Assembly (NCBI GenBank): GCA_905147135.1
Contig: LR990058.1
Coordinates: 13,243,349 to 13,307,348, forward strand
Length of the DNA stretch: 64,000 nucleotides
Direction of reading: 5' to 3'
From: Blastobasis lacticolella
Taxonomy: Eukaryota > Arthropoda > Insecta > Lepidoptera > Blastobasidae
Positions 37,527 through 47,925 of this stretch are shown here, piece by piece. Each line of letters opens with the position of its first letter. Position 1 is the first letter of the stretch. Under the pieces are notes generated by a model. That model saw only the letters and a program-made list of their open reading frames with translations, was not told the origin of the DNA and made no database searches. The position numbers and the translations under genes were made by a program.

Positions 37527-37873
37527 GCTAAATGTTTAAGAAACTTATTTTTGAGTGAAAATACAAATCAATAAACAACAACAATCAAAGAAGATAGAAA
37601 AATGTGAGAAAAATTACGTTGTCTGTCAATCAATTTTTTTTACGCCAAGTGCGACAACAAACCAGTAAAACTTTTTTGTTTTTTTTATGCTTGGTTTGGC
37701 TTGGAACTAAATTTGGACAATTTTCCAATTTTGTTGATGGTCTTGGGTTGGGTCTAGAAGTCAAAATTTAAAAAAAACAACAGCTGTCAATTTTTGTTTT
37801 GTATTGTAATTTGTAAATTTTACAAGATACCTATACTGTGATTGTAAACACAAAGAAAATAATAACCGAAAAC
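37527..37873. promoter_or_regulatory. Shared divergent promoter region, Atg5 / WDR91-like
   Basis: 347 bp separate the two ATGs, including both 5' UTRs. The sequence is AT-rich with long A/T homopolymer runs and no CpG-dense core. I see no clear TATA box at a usual distance. The claim of bidirectional promoter rests on geometry only. Confidence 0.6.
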
Positions 37874-39894
37874 ATGGCCCATATACAGTTCGTTGATGAA
37901 TTAGTGAGGGAATATCTTTTGTACAGAGGTTTTAGCTCTGCTCTAAAAGCATTCGATAACGATTTAAAGGCTGATAAAGACAAAAGTTTTAGAGTGGACA
38001 AAATTATTGACCAAATCACCCATTTTATCAATGTTTCTGACCTGAATGGACTTAAGGACTACTGGAGTCATCTCGACAGCTTAGTATTTTCCAAACTAGA
38101 GATACATGTGCAACCAGGTAAGTAGATACATTTAATAAGAATTTTAATTTTATCTATATGCTACAATAAGGGCAACAATTTGAGATATTTTTTGTTTTTG
38201 CAGCGGTCAGGAAAATAGAGTACAGCTTGTATAAGTTGTATTTAGTGACAGCAGCTCAAAACACTGGTGGAGTCAAGAATGAGAAGGTTACCGAGTTCTT
38301 CACCAGGATGTTACAGGAGCTACAGGGGCAGAACGAATGGAAAGAGTGGTTTAGTGAGTTGTTGTAATACATAAGCTTTATTCTACTTCTTTCCACTGTT
38401 ATTCCTTGTCTATCCTAGGTTAGGTTACCTACCTAAATTATTTATTTTAATACACTACAAATTCAATAGTTACAATATAATAGTTTTAAATTGAGATGAA
38501 ACGGATATCCGGCTACTATCCGGTATCCAACCTATCCGGCGTTATTTTACTATCCGGCCGAATACCGTATAGTGCATTAATATCCGGCCGGATACCGGAT
38601 ACTAAAAAATGAATGAAAAGTATGTACTTTTATGTAAAAGTGATATTATTCACAAGAAAAATGTAATCTCACATATTATAAATATTCCTTTATCAAAGCA
38701 CTCTTAATTAGGTACCTACCCCTTGTTCATTTAGAAGGTAGGTTATGCTAAGTTAATCTAAGGTAAATAAAGATAAATTATTATAAATTGGGTTAAAATA
38801 TGAATTGCTCCTGCATTGAGAGGTAGTATGCGGTTTTGTTTATCACCTTATGCAAGCTTAAGATAATCTTTCACTACACTACCACCATGTTGGGGGTGTT
38901 CTCCACGATGTTGGGGCTAATTACCTGTATTTCGGATCGAGGGTACCGCCCAAGGTCGGAAGAATTGTTCTGAATAATGTTCAAATATTTGTATTGTCTA
39001 AACACATGCAGTTGTCTAATTTTCCACCTACCCTCATAGCTTGCACAGACTTGTTCAGAGACTATGTCCTGCCAAATATCCGGCCGCTTATGGGGTGGCC
39101 GGATATCCGGTATCCGGCCAAACAACTATCCGTTTCATCTCTAGTTTTAAATAAGTAGTTTGTCCACAAAATTATAGAAAGAGATTTATTTTACCCATTG
39201 TATTTTAGATAACATTGGTGGTGGCAGTACACATTATGGTTTAGTTGTGATTGTCCCCAGTGCTTCCGTACATCCAGAAGCCCGAGGAGAATCCTTCGTT
39301 CAGTCTGTACTTCACGCGGGCTTGGCAGGACAGTGTCCTGGTGTCGCTGCACAACTTGCTGGCCACAGTGTTCCAGTGCATGCCACAGCCAACCCTCACC
39401 AGCTACGAGAGTGACGCTGTGATGGTGAAGAGGCTGCAGGATGAGGTCGCTGCACTGAGGGGCAAGGTGAGAAATTGGTGGTACATCTATGTAAATAAAA
39501 ATAAATTTCCCGAATGTATTTGGCTAATTCTATTTTTGTTGGGTACGTTAGGACAAGGTTGGTATAAAAGCAAAAAAGGGTAGGTAGGGTAGGATAGAGT
39601 AGGGAAGGGGTAAGACACCACTATTTACCTAAATAAATAAATATTTTTCAGTGTCACCAACAAAGCAACGAGAAGACCTCGCCACTGGGTCACCAGTCCC
39701 GCCTGGCGCTGCACTCTGAGAGGTTAGGCGCGCCCCTGCCGCTCGTGGACGACTTCTGCGCCGCGCCAGCCGAGCCGCTCACCCTGGGGTCCAGCGGAGC
39801 CCGCGACGCCCGCGGTCTGAGAGCCCTGCTACGGCAGATGGGCGGCAGCCCTGTCATGGGAAGGAAGGCTTCGCGGTCACAAAGTCAGAACTAA
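37874..39894 (+). CDS. Wdr91: WDR91-like protein lacking the WD40 half (four exons)
   Basis: WDR91 with WDR81 restrains PI3-kinase on early endosomes and supports endosome maturation and autophagy. Exons 37874-38117, 38204-38353, 39261-39466 and 39652-39894 join to 280 residues. The N-terminus FVDELVREYLLYRGF is the LisH region, followed by KADKDKSFRVDKIIDQI, LKDYWSHLDS and NEWKEWF. Exon 3 matches the family block after that (NPSFSLYFTRAWQDSVLVSLHNLL). Exon 4 is Ser/Pro/Arg-rich and ends GRKASRSQSQN-stop. Vertebrate WDR91 is ~750 residues with C-terminal WD40 repeats; none is visible before the stop or in the next 3 kb. Start: the ATG at 37874; the frame runs upstream without ATG. A candidate AATAAA is at 40544-40549. 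An hAT-like element fills much of intron 2. Confidence 0.88.
38491..39143. mobile_element. hAT-like non-autonomous element, 'atccgg' family, copy 1
   Basis: It is 653 bp with 14-bp ends TTGAGATGAAACGG / TAGAGATGAAACGG and an 8-bp target duplication GTTTTAAA (38483-38490 and 39144-39151), the hAT signature. The subterminal regions are packed with the motif tatccgg in both orientations, probable transposase-binding sites. Located in WDR91-like intron 2. Confidence 0.85.
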
Positions 39895-41012
39895 TGATTT
39901 CATTATATGCCCGGGTTCAAGACGTTTTAAGTAACCCAGCTCGCGGCTCCGAAACAAAAGTACGGGTTCTAGACATTCCAACCTTTACTTAATGTTTATA
40001 AGTAGTCGTTCCGTGACAATGATTCGTGTAACTGTGTCAGAATAGCAAGCTACTCGTTAACAGAAGTATGCAGTAAAACCTGTAAAATATAGTACCTACT
40101 TATAAAATTTCAAATTTACGAGAATTCGATTCCAAGACAGATTAAGTTTCAAACGGACCCCTTAAGATCAAAACTTGCCCTTGGAATTATGAACGTTGGC
40201 TCTACATTACCGCGGAGCGCCATGGAAACTAATTTTTATATTGAAATTGTATGTATTAAAGCGAGTTTTATCTAAATTAACGACCCAAAAAACAATGCTC
40301 GAGAATTCCCCGGAAGACGGAAGAATAATGAAATGAAATTAAACCGTGACATTCCCGCATCCGCATTTAACACAGTTCAAGAAATCTAAAACTGATGACT
40401 CTGGGATGAGAAACCTTTCGATGACAGTATATGCTTGGTCAAGTTAATTATCAATGAAGCAAGTGCTTTGAGTGGTAAATTATTATTTTATTTTGAGCAC
40501 ATGTGACTTCCTACAGCCAGCATGATTGCGTCAACTGATACGAAATAAAGAAACAGCCCTGCTGACTCAGGCTAATCCAGTCATATAGTATCTGATAGAA
40601 AATAAGAATTAGTGACGAATGTTGAAAGTTGTACTTAACGTGCAAAAAGCAGTTTTAAAACCCTTTTAAATTACAAAATACTAGAAGGAATGAAAAAGAC
40701 TATTAATAAAGGGAATTTTGAACTTGTTTGTAGGTATGTTTTAAATTATGCGCACGCTAATATAAGGTTCAATATTGTACATACATAAGGATAAGTATTT
40801 TAAAATAAACCTAGTGTAATAATACAATTTGTAACAAATATTTTGTAACAAATGCATAGTAAATACAGATTTAAATTTCTAAGATTTTGATTGAATACAA
40901 AAGTACTTAGAATCCTCATACTTAGCTAATCCTAAATTTAAAGAGTGTCTACAGAATATATTTATATATTTTGTTTTTCGAGCAAAAAAGCTTTTTTTTT
41001 TAGTTACACTAC
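39895..41012. other. Spacer after the WDR91-like gene
   Basis: It holds the probable 3' UTR to about 40550 (AATAAA at 40544). After that the AT-rich sequence contains nothing I recognise. Confidence 0.4.
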
Positions 41013-41168
41013 CCTGGGGCCTTACCATGAACTCTTATAGCAGGACCTAAACAGAACTGCCCTGCTTAGAACGAGACAGCGCTATACGTGTCACATAAGC
41101 TTGTCTCGTTCAAACCGAAAGCTATTCTGTTTAGATCCTGCTATAAGAGTTCATGGTAAGCCCTCAGG
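41013..41168. mobile_element. MITE, ~45-bp inverted ends
   Basis: The left end CCTGGGGCCTTACCATGAAC continues into ctcttatagcaggacctaaacagaa. The right end is its near-perfect inverse. Length is 156 bp. The two arms make up most of the element. Confidence 0.75.
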
Positions 41169-41422
41169 ACGCGTCTGTCCGTCGCTCAGCGTAGCGTCTT
41201 TTTGCACGCCTTTTTCTAATACTTTTTTTTCACTGGCGAAATAGATCAGCACTTACCCTTATCATAAAATAAAACTTGGCATCAATATCTCGGTTGTGCT
41301 CGGGTTCCGCCTTCCTATTTTGAAATACTTTGAGCACGTTAGAATTTTGAAACACCCAGTTCTTTACACGGAAAATGGTCACCCTTAATAGAGTACCTTG
41401 CGCCCACGCATACGGGAACGCT

Positions 41423-41799
41423 CAGGGCCAGATTTAGAGGTCCAGAGGCCTCGGGGCAACGAAGGAGCGGAGGCCCCCTCGCCCCAAATTATTTTCCAAA
41501 TAAAGTGAAAAAAATTTTTAAGTCGAGTTTTTCAATAAATATTTTATTGTAATTAAGTGTAATTAAAAAATTATAAATTAAGTGTAATTATAATCAAATA
41601 ATCATGTATGTACAAAGAACTGCAGGCTGTAGGTAAAGGTAAAAGAGCAAAAAAAAAAATATCAAAGGAAAAGATGTTTACTAGTGTTTACTAATTGGAA
41701 TTTAAAAGAATTTTTTTTCCGAAGTCTATTGTGGGGGTCCCCCGTTTGTGGAGGCCCCGGGGCTTTCGCCCCGGTTGCCCTCCCCTAAATCCGGCCCTG
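41423..41799. mobile_element. hAT MITE with 8-bp target duplication
   Basis: Ends CAGGGCCAGATTTA and CAGGGCCGGATTTA (inverted), flanked by GGAACGCT on both sides (41415-41422 and 41800-41807). It is 377 bp. The inside has GC-rich 'aggcc' arms around an AT-rich core. Confidence 0.85.
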
Positions 41800-41807
41800 G
41801 GAACGCT

Positions 41808-42420
41808 CTCCTTTGATCAATTTTGCAATTTGCTCAATGGGGCAGTAACCTGGTCGAATTCAACCCTTCTCAGATACAGGTTAGCCCATTTTCCGCCAAA
41901 AAGGATTATTTTGTTATATTGCCGCATTTCCAAGGAACACCCCTGACCATCTCACAAAGTATTGAGATCCTTGATGTCGAGATTTCGGCTAGCGTGCGGT
42001 TTCGGAGTCACCTAGAAGGTAAAGCGAAATTGGCCTCGAAAAAGCTTGGAGTGCTTAACCGGTCCAAGCGATAATTGGGGATCCGAATAAGTAACTACTG
42101 TCTATGTCTAAAGTTTACCCCTGAGCAGCGCCTATTTTATATAAGGACTGGTGCGGCCACATATAGAGTGATGAAAAATAGTTAAGAAATTGTACAAAGG
42201 GGTACCGTGCAGAGGCGCGCCATACCTATGAATTGTCGCCAATCCCATACTAATAAGCGAGATGGAGCCACTGGCTGGTTGAAAGGAATTCCCTTTAAGG
42301 GACATTCTACCATCTGGTGCGTACGGCACAATCCCGCCAACGCACCATCCGCCGCGGACTGGATACTCTACTTATTCTAAGTAGACCGCTTGTTAGAAGT
42401 TAGAACCATGTTTGTAGAAC
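41808..42420 (+). mobile_element. Degenerate Jockey-type LINE, 3' end of reverse transcriptase
   Basis: Frames shift through the stretch, but blocks typical of lepidopteran Jockey elements are readable: FRSHLEGKAKLASKKLGVLN (near 42000-42060), then YFTPEQR.. and further 3' remnants to the 'cgccgcggactggatactc' region. Stops and shifts show it is dead. The hAT MITE at 41423-41799 lies immediately upstream and probably entered it. Confidence 0.7.
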
Positions 42421-42972
42421 CAAAATAAACCAGCTAAATTATAGAAATATGGAAATGGAGGCGAGCGAATTTTAATGGGGTTTTCACAGTTTGGTAGTTT
42501 GGCGTCCAACGTAAAATCTATGTTTCGTCTAATTTAGTTACAGCTTGACCTCTCATTGCAGCTTGAGCTTTCATACATAAGGGAGGTCATTTAAAATGGT
42601 CGCTCTGGAAAACAAAAACTGCCCTAAAACTATTTCCACGCGGACAACGTCGCATAAAAAGCTAGTAAAAAATAAAGGTACACTCGGGGTGGGTGCTTTT
42701 TGCCCCGAGTTTTATCCTCGTCGTTAGATGAAGGAGGCTATGCCCCGTCCCATGATCTCTTCCCAAAAAGTTCTCAATCGCGATCTCAATTATTATGGCA
42801 ATGTCAAAACTCTATGGTCAAAACGCAAAAATTTCGGAGGGGTCGTAAACTTAGCTTACCGTAAAAATAAATAAATATTGTAACGGAAAATTTCAAGTGC
42901 AATAACTAATCCAATCACAATACGGAGTCTCTCGCCTATACCTACTTTTCGTAACATTAGTTATCATTCAAG

Positions 42973-44231
42973 ATGAGCTATTACTTCGAAATGGATTCGT
43001 TGCAGCGGACGTGGCGCCGCAGGAGGAATTGGTACAGAGACAATTTGATGAACGTGCTTCAAGCAGCCAAGGAGAAGCAGGCCAGGGGAATAGACCAGAC
43101 CATCGCGATGGCGGTCGAGCTGGAAAAGGTTAGCATTAAATATAATGGCTGAGTGTTACGAACGGAATGCTGTGGACTGCCGGCGAACAGTCTCCGATCG
43201 CAAAGCACCGACGCGCGGGTCTATCTAAAGAGACAGTGAATGGTATACTGAATGACTCCTCGCATCTTCGAGAACCGCCGTGCGCTCCTCATGACCGCAT
43301 AGGCGTAGCGATTCACATGCAGCTCTGCGTCATCCTCTATGTACTTGGGTCGGCTTTCCTTTAGTTTTTGACATTTGCAAGACAACTTTTTCTTTGCCCT
43401 ATGCCTAGGTACATCTTACATGTAAATATTGATTTCGTCCGCGTAAAAATAATTCCTCCACGCAGAAACTGAACGTGAAACTGGATCGTCCAGACACAAT
43501 TCCACCACACGACGTGGAGCCTTTGACAAACATTGACCTCATGAAGCCCATTGACCAGGCCACCAAAGACATATTCTACAAGAGCACCGAAAGAGGCGGT
43601 GATACCCGCTACCTGAAGGAACGATATAAGAAACTTCCCGAGGACCGGTTAGCTATAACAGATTTACCATAGTTAGGAACTTAAATGAATATGAATGTAG
43701 AACGACGACCTGCTCATAACGGCTGGCAGTGAGTGGACGCGTAAAACTGCGGACCAGTAAGAGGCGTGCCTTTGGGGAAGGCCTATATGTCCAGCAGTGG
43801 TCTGCGATTGGCTGATGATGAGATGAGATTATTAAGGGATGATTGTACTTTACAATCTTGGGCCAAACACAGGTTTCTACCATCACACCTTATTCATCCA
43901 AATTCGGTGCAGTAGAAGTGTTTTGCTTCTGATAAGTGCTAAAGCAAGCCAAGCCGTTTTACTGGTGGGATTTTCTGTCACTCAAACTAAACCCCTTGGG
44001 TTTATTCCCATACATCGAATCCACATCAGCTCACATTGCAGGTTCAACTACCGTATATGTGCGAACTGGGACTACGGTTGGCAGCAGAAGTCGTCCCGCA
44101 TGCTGGGCGGGTGCAGCTCATTCGGCCGCGAGGCGATCCTGCGGGAGACCTTCTATCGGAACAACGGTGTGGGTCCGGACCCGCAGCACTACGCGTACCC
44201 GGTTGGGGGGGCTCCCCGCTGCGACCGTTGA
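42973..44231 (+). CDS. Uncharacterised protein, 175 aa (three exons)
   Basis: I do not recognise the family. Exons 42973-43128, 43466-43647 and 44042-44231 join with GT/AG borders and matching phases (GACCG|gttagc to ttgcag|GTTC) into one 175-residue frame. The N-terminus is strongly basic (LQRTWRRRRNWYRDNL) and continues into a helical stretch (VLQAAKEKQARGIDQTIAMA). The middle is acidic/basic mixed (LKERYKKLPEDRFNY). The C-terminus is aromatic with several cysteines (RICANWDYGWQQ, ETFYRNNGVGPDPQHYAYP). No signal peptide or membrane segment. If the second donor is skipped, the frame runs to TAG at 43672 and gives a 120-residue form. The clean splice logic and protein-like composition argue for a real gene. 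Confidence 0.75.
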
Positions 44232-45404
44232 AGCTAGCAGTGTAGGTACTCGAATTACGGATGGAAAGATCTTAGTCGATTCCCTTCAAGGGTCTCCCTT
44301 GCACTAATGGAGTCAATACCTGCTATTTAAGTATTAGGGGTATGGCCGTGGAAAGAGATGCTGAAACGTTTGTTCGGTCGACGATGATGTATTCAGCTCA
44401 AGAACCCAGCTCCATACCCCACTAACAGCTTGTCCAGGCTTAGCTCCGGAACACGGTGCGGCTCAGATTGCAGGGAGGTGGTCAGCCCCGCCGCCGAGGC
44501 CGCCGTTCATCACCCTTAGTCATTTGTGCACACCGCACACACAATATCATACCTACCGGTGGCGGGCCGGCCTATACTTACCCGGAGGGACGGGTCCTGT
44601 GATAAGTGAAACTAGGGAAGGTAGATTATGGAAAGGTCTTGGTCAACGGTTTGCTTCGCGAGTTGTGTTCGAGTCAACTGTTAATGACGCCCACGCATCA
44701 GAATATAACTCGTATGAAAAAATATATAGAAGAACTGACTATAGATATAGACGGGACCTAACCAACAACACTGTAGACGTAGTCCAAATAACAATACTTA
44801 GTTATTCCGTTTTCAGACTTGTGAAACACGGATAGGTGAACAAGAAACTATATCATTGTCAAAATCAGAAAAATCGTTTATGCAAGATTGTGGTCGCAGC
44901 AGTATCAAAAAAATGATAGGTACATACGTACCCTCTATTTATATTTATGCTAGAGTATACACCACTCCAAGAAAAACATATGACGTGATCATAAGGTTTA
45001 CCTAATTCATTTTCTTGTTTGTAAGCTTCCTTGTATTTTTAGTCTTTAATTAAATAATTGCTATCAAGTTAAAACGACCCGATTATTATGGAGTAATTAC
45101 CCACTGAAAATGAAAAAGGAAAAAGTATTTATTGAATTAGGATTACGTTAATTAATCTCTTTTCAAAAGTCAAAAATCTAACGGAATGCAAAGGGAAGTT
45201 AAGCGAGTTGGAGCTCATCCAGGTAGGGGGCGACGCATGCAGACCGATCAGCGCGTACGAGGGCTCACTCCGGCGAGACACCGGGCACCGATACGCGCCA
45301 CGCACATAACCGCCGGCGAATCATGTGCGGCGCGCGCCCGGCCCCAGCCAGCCCGCCGGCGCTCACACCCGCACGCACCAGCCGGCCTACCCGCGTCGCG
45401 CCCT

Positions 45405-45656
45405 GTAGCCGTATTCACAATTATTCCAAACCGTTTCCGAACGATTCGACACGAAATCGTGAGCGGCGAATCCGTGTCGATCGATTCGAAAACTGTTATA
45501 TAGAATCCCGATAGATTCCATGGGAACTCTACTCTTTATAACATATGAAAATTTCATCAAAATTAACTGAAACCACATTTTCCTAAGAACTTTTGCGGGG
45601 TCCTTTGTCGATTCCGTATCCGTATCCGATTTCCGAGCCATTGTGAATACGGCTAC
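45405..45656. mobile_element. MITE with 17-bp perfect inverted ends
   Basis: Begins GTAGCCGTATTCACAAT and ends with its exact complement. Length 252 bp. It lies in the presumed intron before the exon at 45798. Confidence 0.75.
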
Positions 45657-45797
45657 CGAGCTCGGAACAAATAGGTAAAAAGAATGTCGTCTGTCTGTCA
45701 GTATGCCGTTTCAGTTAGGAAAATGACCATCTGTGGGAAAAAGAAACAGCAAGAAACTCACAGGTACATTTAAATATGATCTCTAATATCACTCTAG

Positions 45798-46293
45798 GTC
45801 GTCTACCCGAATTCGGTGCCTTCGGGCTGGGGACTAAATAAATTCGAAGTCGAGTGCGCTCGCCAAATTCAAGAGCATGCGCACAGCTCACTCACAAACT
45901 ATGTTCACGAGGTAAATATTACTAACTTAGTGACCATACTGTCCCTTACCCGAGTCCAGATTTAGGTACCAATATAAATGAATTAATGTAATCTAATCTC
46001 ATTCGGACCAACGACCTAGTTGGTATGACCTAGTTACCTACTAACAAGGTCGTTTATCCTTTGTAATCGAGTTATAGGGCAAAAAAATAAGGGAAGCGGA
46101 TGCGGTACCAGTTTTTGAAGTACCTGTATACATACCTTATGAAAGACCCCATGTTGTAGTGCTAAGGAAAGACTCAAGACTCATGGTAGAGGTACAGAGG
46201 TGCGCGGTAAAAAGGCTCGTGATGCCCATACATGTCCGCCATGTGGATGAAATCTATCCCTTCGTCGGAGGGTGGGGGGTGGATGAAAAGTGA
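45798..46293 (+). CDS. Uncharacterised gene, 3' exons (partial)
   Basis: Two exons, 45798-45911 (38 codons) and 46078-46293 (72 codons with TGA), have phase-0 borders (ctctag|GTC, GAG|gtaaat, gttatag|GGC) and join in frame. Readable parts: GWGLNKFEVECARQIQEH, then VPVYIPYERPHVVVLRKD and VKRLVMPIHVRHVDEIYPFV. A possible preceding exon ends at 45222 (CTCATCCAG|gtaggg, reading KGKLSELELIQ). No start codon was found; it may lie in 44300-45200. AATAAA follows at 46421-46426, 128 bp after the stop. The family is unknown. Pseudogene status is not excluded, but there is no internal stop in ~110 codons. Confidence 0.5.
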
Positions 46294-47597
46294 AGGAATT
46301 TACTTATTAGTAAGCATACGGATAGCATAGGCCGTTTAGAGCTTACTTTTACTTGAGATTGGGTTATCATTTACACAATTAACAAAGATATAAGGCAATT
46401 CCCACACGAACCTAGGACTGAATAAAAATACGACTGTATAGCAAAAAACATATATTTTATAATTTTATTATTTACAATAATTCAACTTTTATTTACATAT
46501 TAACAACAGCAAATGTACCCCTCTTTTAAGGCCACATCCAACTGTTAGAACGGGAATCATTAAAGAGCGTGTACACAATAACTGTTTTTAATTTATACAA
46601 AATAATCTTAAGTGTCGGTGTGGAAGGCTAGAGACAGACGCGTCAACGGCCAAGGGACGCCTGCGGTACGCGCGGGGCGCCTGCTATCATCACATGTCCC
46701 CGACTTAATCACGATCAGTTTCATGTATATTCCATTTCACTAAAACCGTTACAAATAAAACGAAGAGACCCGCAACGCAAGCGCCCGTTGGAACATTTGA
46801 ATTGGAGACAGAACAATACTAAAATTATTTTACATTTCACTAAAACTAATTAAAAGTCAACAACATTCGCTCACTCCTAACAAGTTACTATGAAAATAAT
46901 AATTAAAATTATAATAATAATAAATATGAGACGTTTTTGTTCTTTCTCAAGTTCAATTATTTGACATGACGTATAACATATGTACAATTGAAAATCAGTC
47001 CATCGAATTTCGCGCAACCACATTTCCGTGCCTAATACACAGCAATGTGCAAAATAAGACATTATTAATAAGACATTATTATGCTCTCTCCAGTGGCGTG
47101 ATGTCTTACTTTGCGGCTCGAGCATTCGAGCGCTCGCCCGAAGCGACTGCGGACGCGCCAAGGGAAGCCAGACCGAAGAGTCTATTTATTGAACAGATTA
47201 CTAACTAATACTGACTAAAATGTTTAACACAAAATGGAGACGGCAAAATGGATCTTTATAAAAATAAAATTATATAAATAATTAAAAATTTCAGAAGATA
47301 ATTACATAAAATTTGTGACACAGCACTTTCTGAATTTAAAAATTAATCAAAAGTAAAAATCTTCCCTTGACGACTTATCAATGTGATGATATGGGTGATA
47401 ATGAGATCAGGATATTCTGAAATACTACTTGACAAAATTCTTTAAAGATTTTACTTTATAACAGGGGTGCGATTTTCTAAAAAACATCCTTGATCGCAAC
47501 GATGAATAAATGTAGGATGTTCTGTCGGATGATAACAATATTTTAATATGAATATGCGCGTCACATTTAATCGTTGCGCTCAGGGATGTTGTCTTAA

Positions 47598-47818
47598 GCT
47601 GTGTACACACGAGCCTAACGAACGCCAACTAATGTGTTCGGCATCTTTCCTAACTGTGTTTTGTCGATTACTTCTATCCCTTTGATGTTACCGCCACGCC
47701 TTGGATCGCCGGCACACACAAACAAACGATCATTGGCGTTAGTTAACCCGCCAAATAGGACAGATGAAGGTCAACGAAACCCATTCGTTGGCGTTCGGTG
47801 GGCCGGCGTGTACATAGC
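47598..47818. mobile_element. MITE-like element with ~32-bp inverted ends
   Basis: The left end GCTGTGTACACACGAGCC then taacgaacgccaac is mirrored at the right by gttggcgttcg..ggcgtgtacatagc. Length 221 bp, no coding. Confidence 0.65.
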
Positions 47819-47821
47819 ATT

Positions 47822-47925
47822 AGGCACCTCCTCCACGAGCGAGGGAGCTATAACAACGCAGCCACTGCACTAATAACGTTCGACGACAATATCATCACGA
47901 TTCCCTCGCTCGTGGAGGTGGCGCA
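47822..47925. repeat. Inverted repeat, ~20-bp arms
   Basis: ctccacgagcgaggga on the left and tccctcgctcgtggag on the right, with a loop of about 60 bp. It abuts the element at 47598-47818. Confidence 0.6.
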
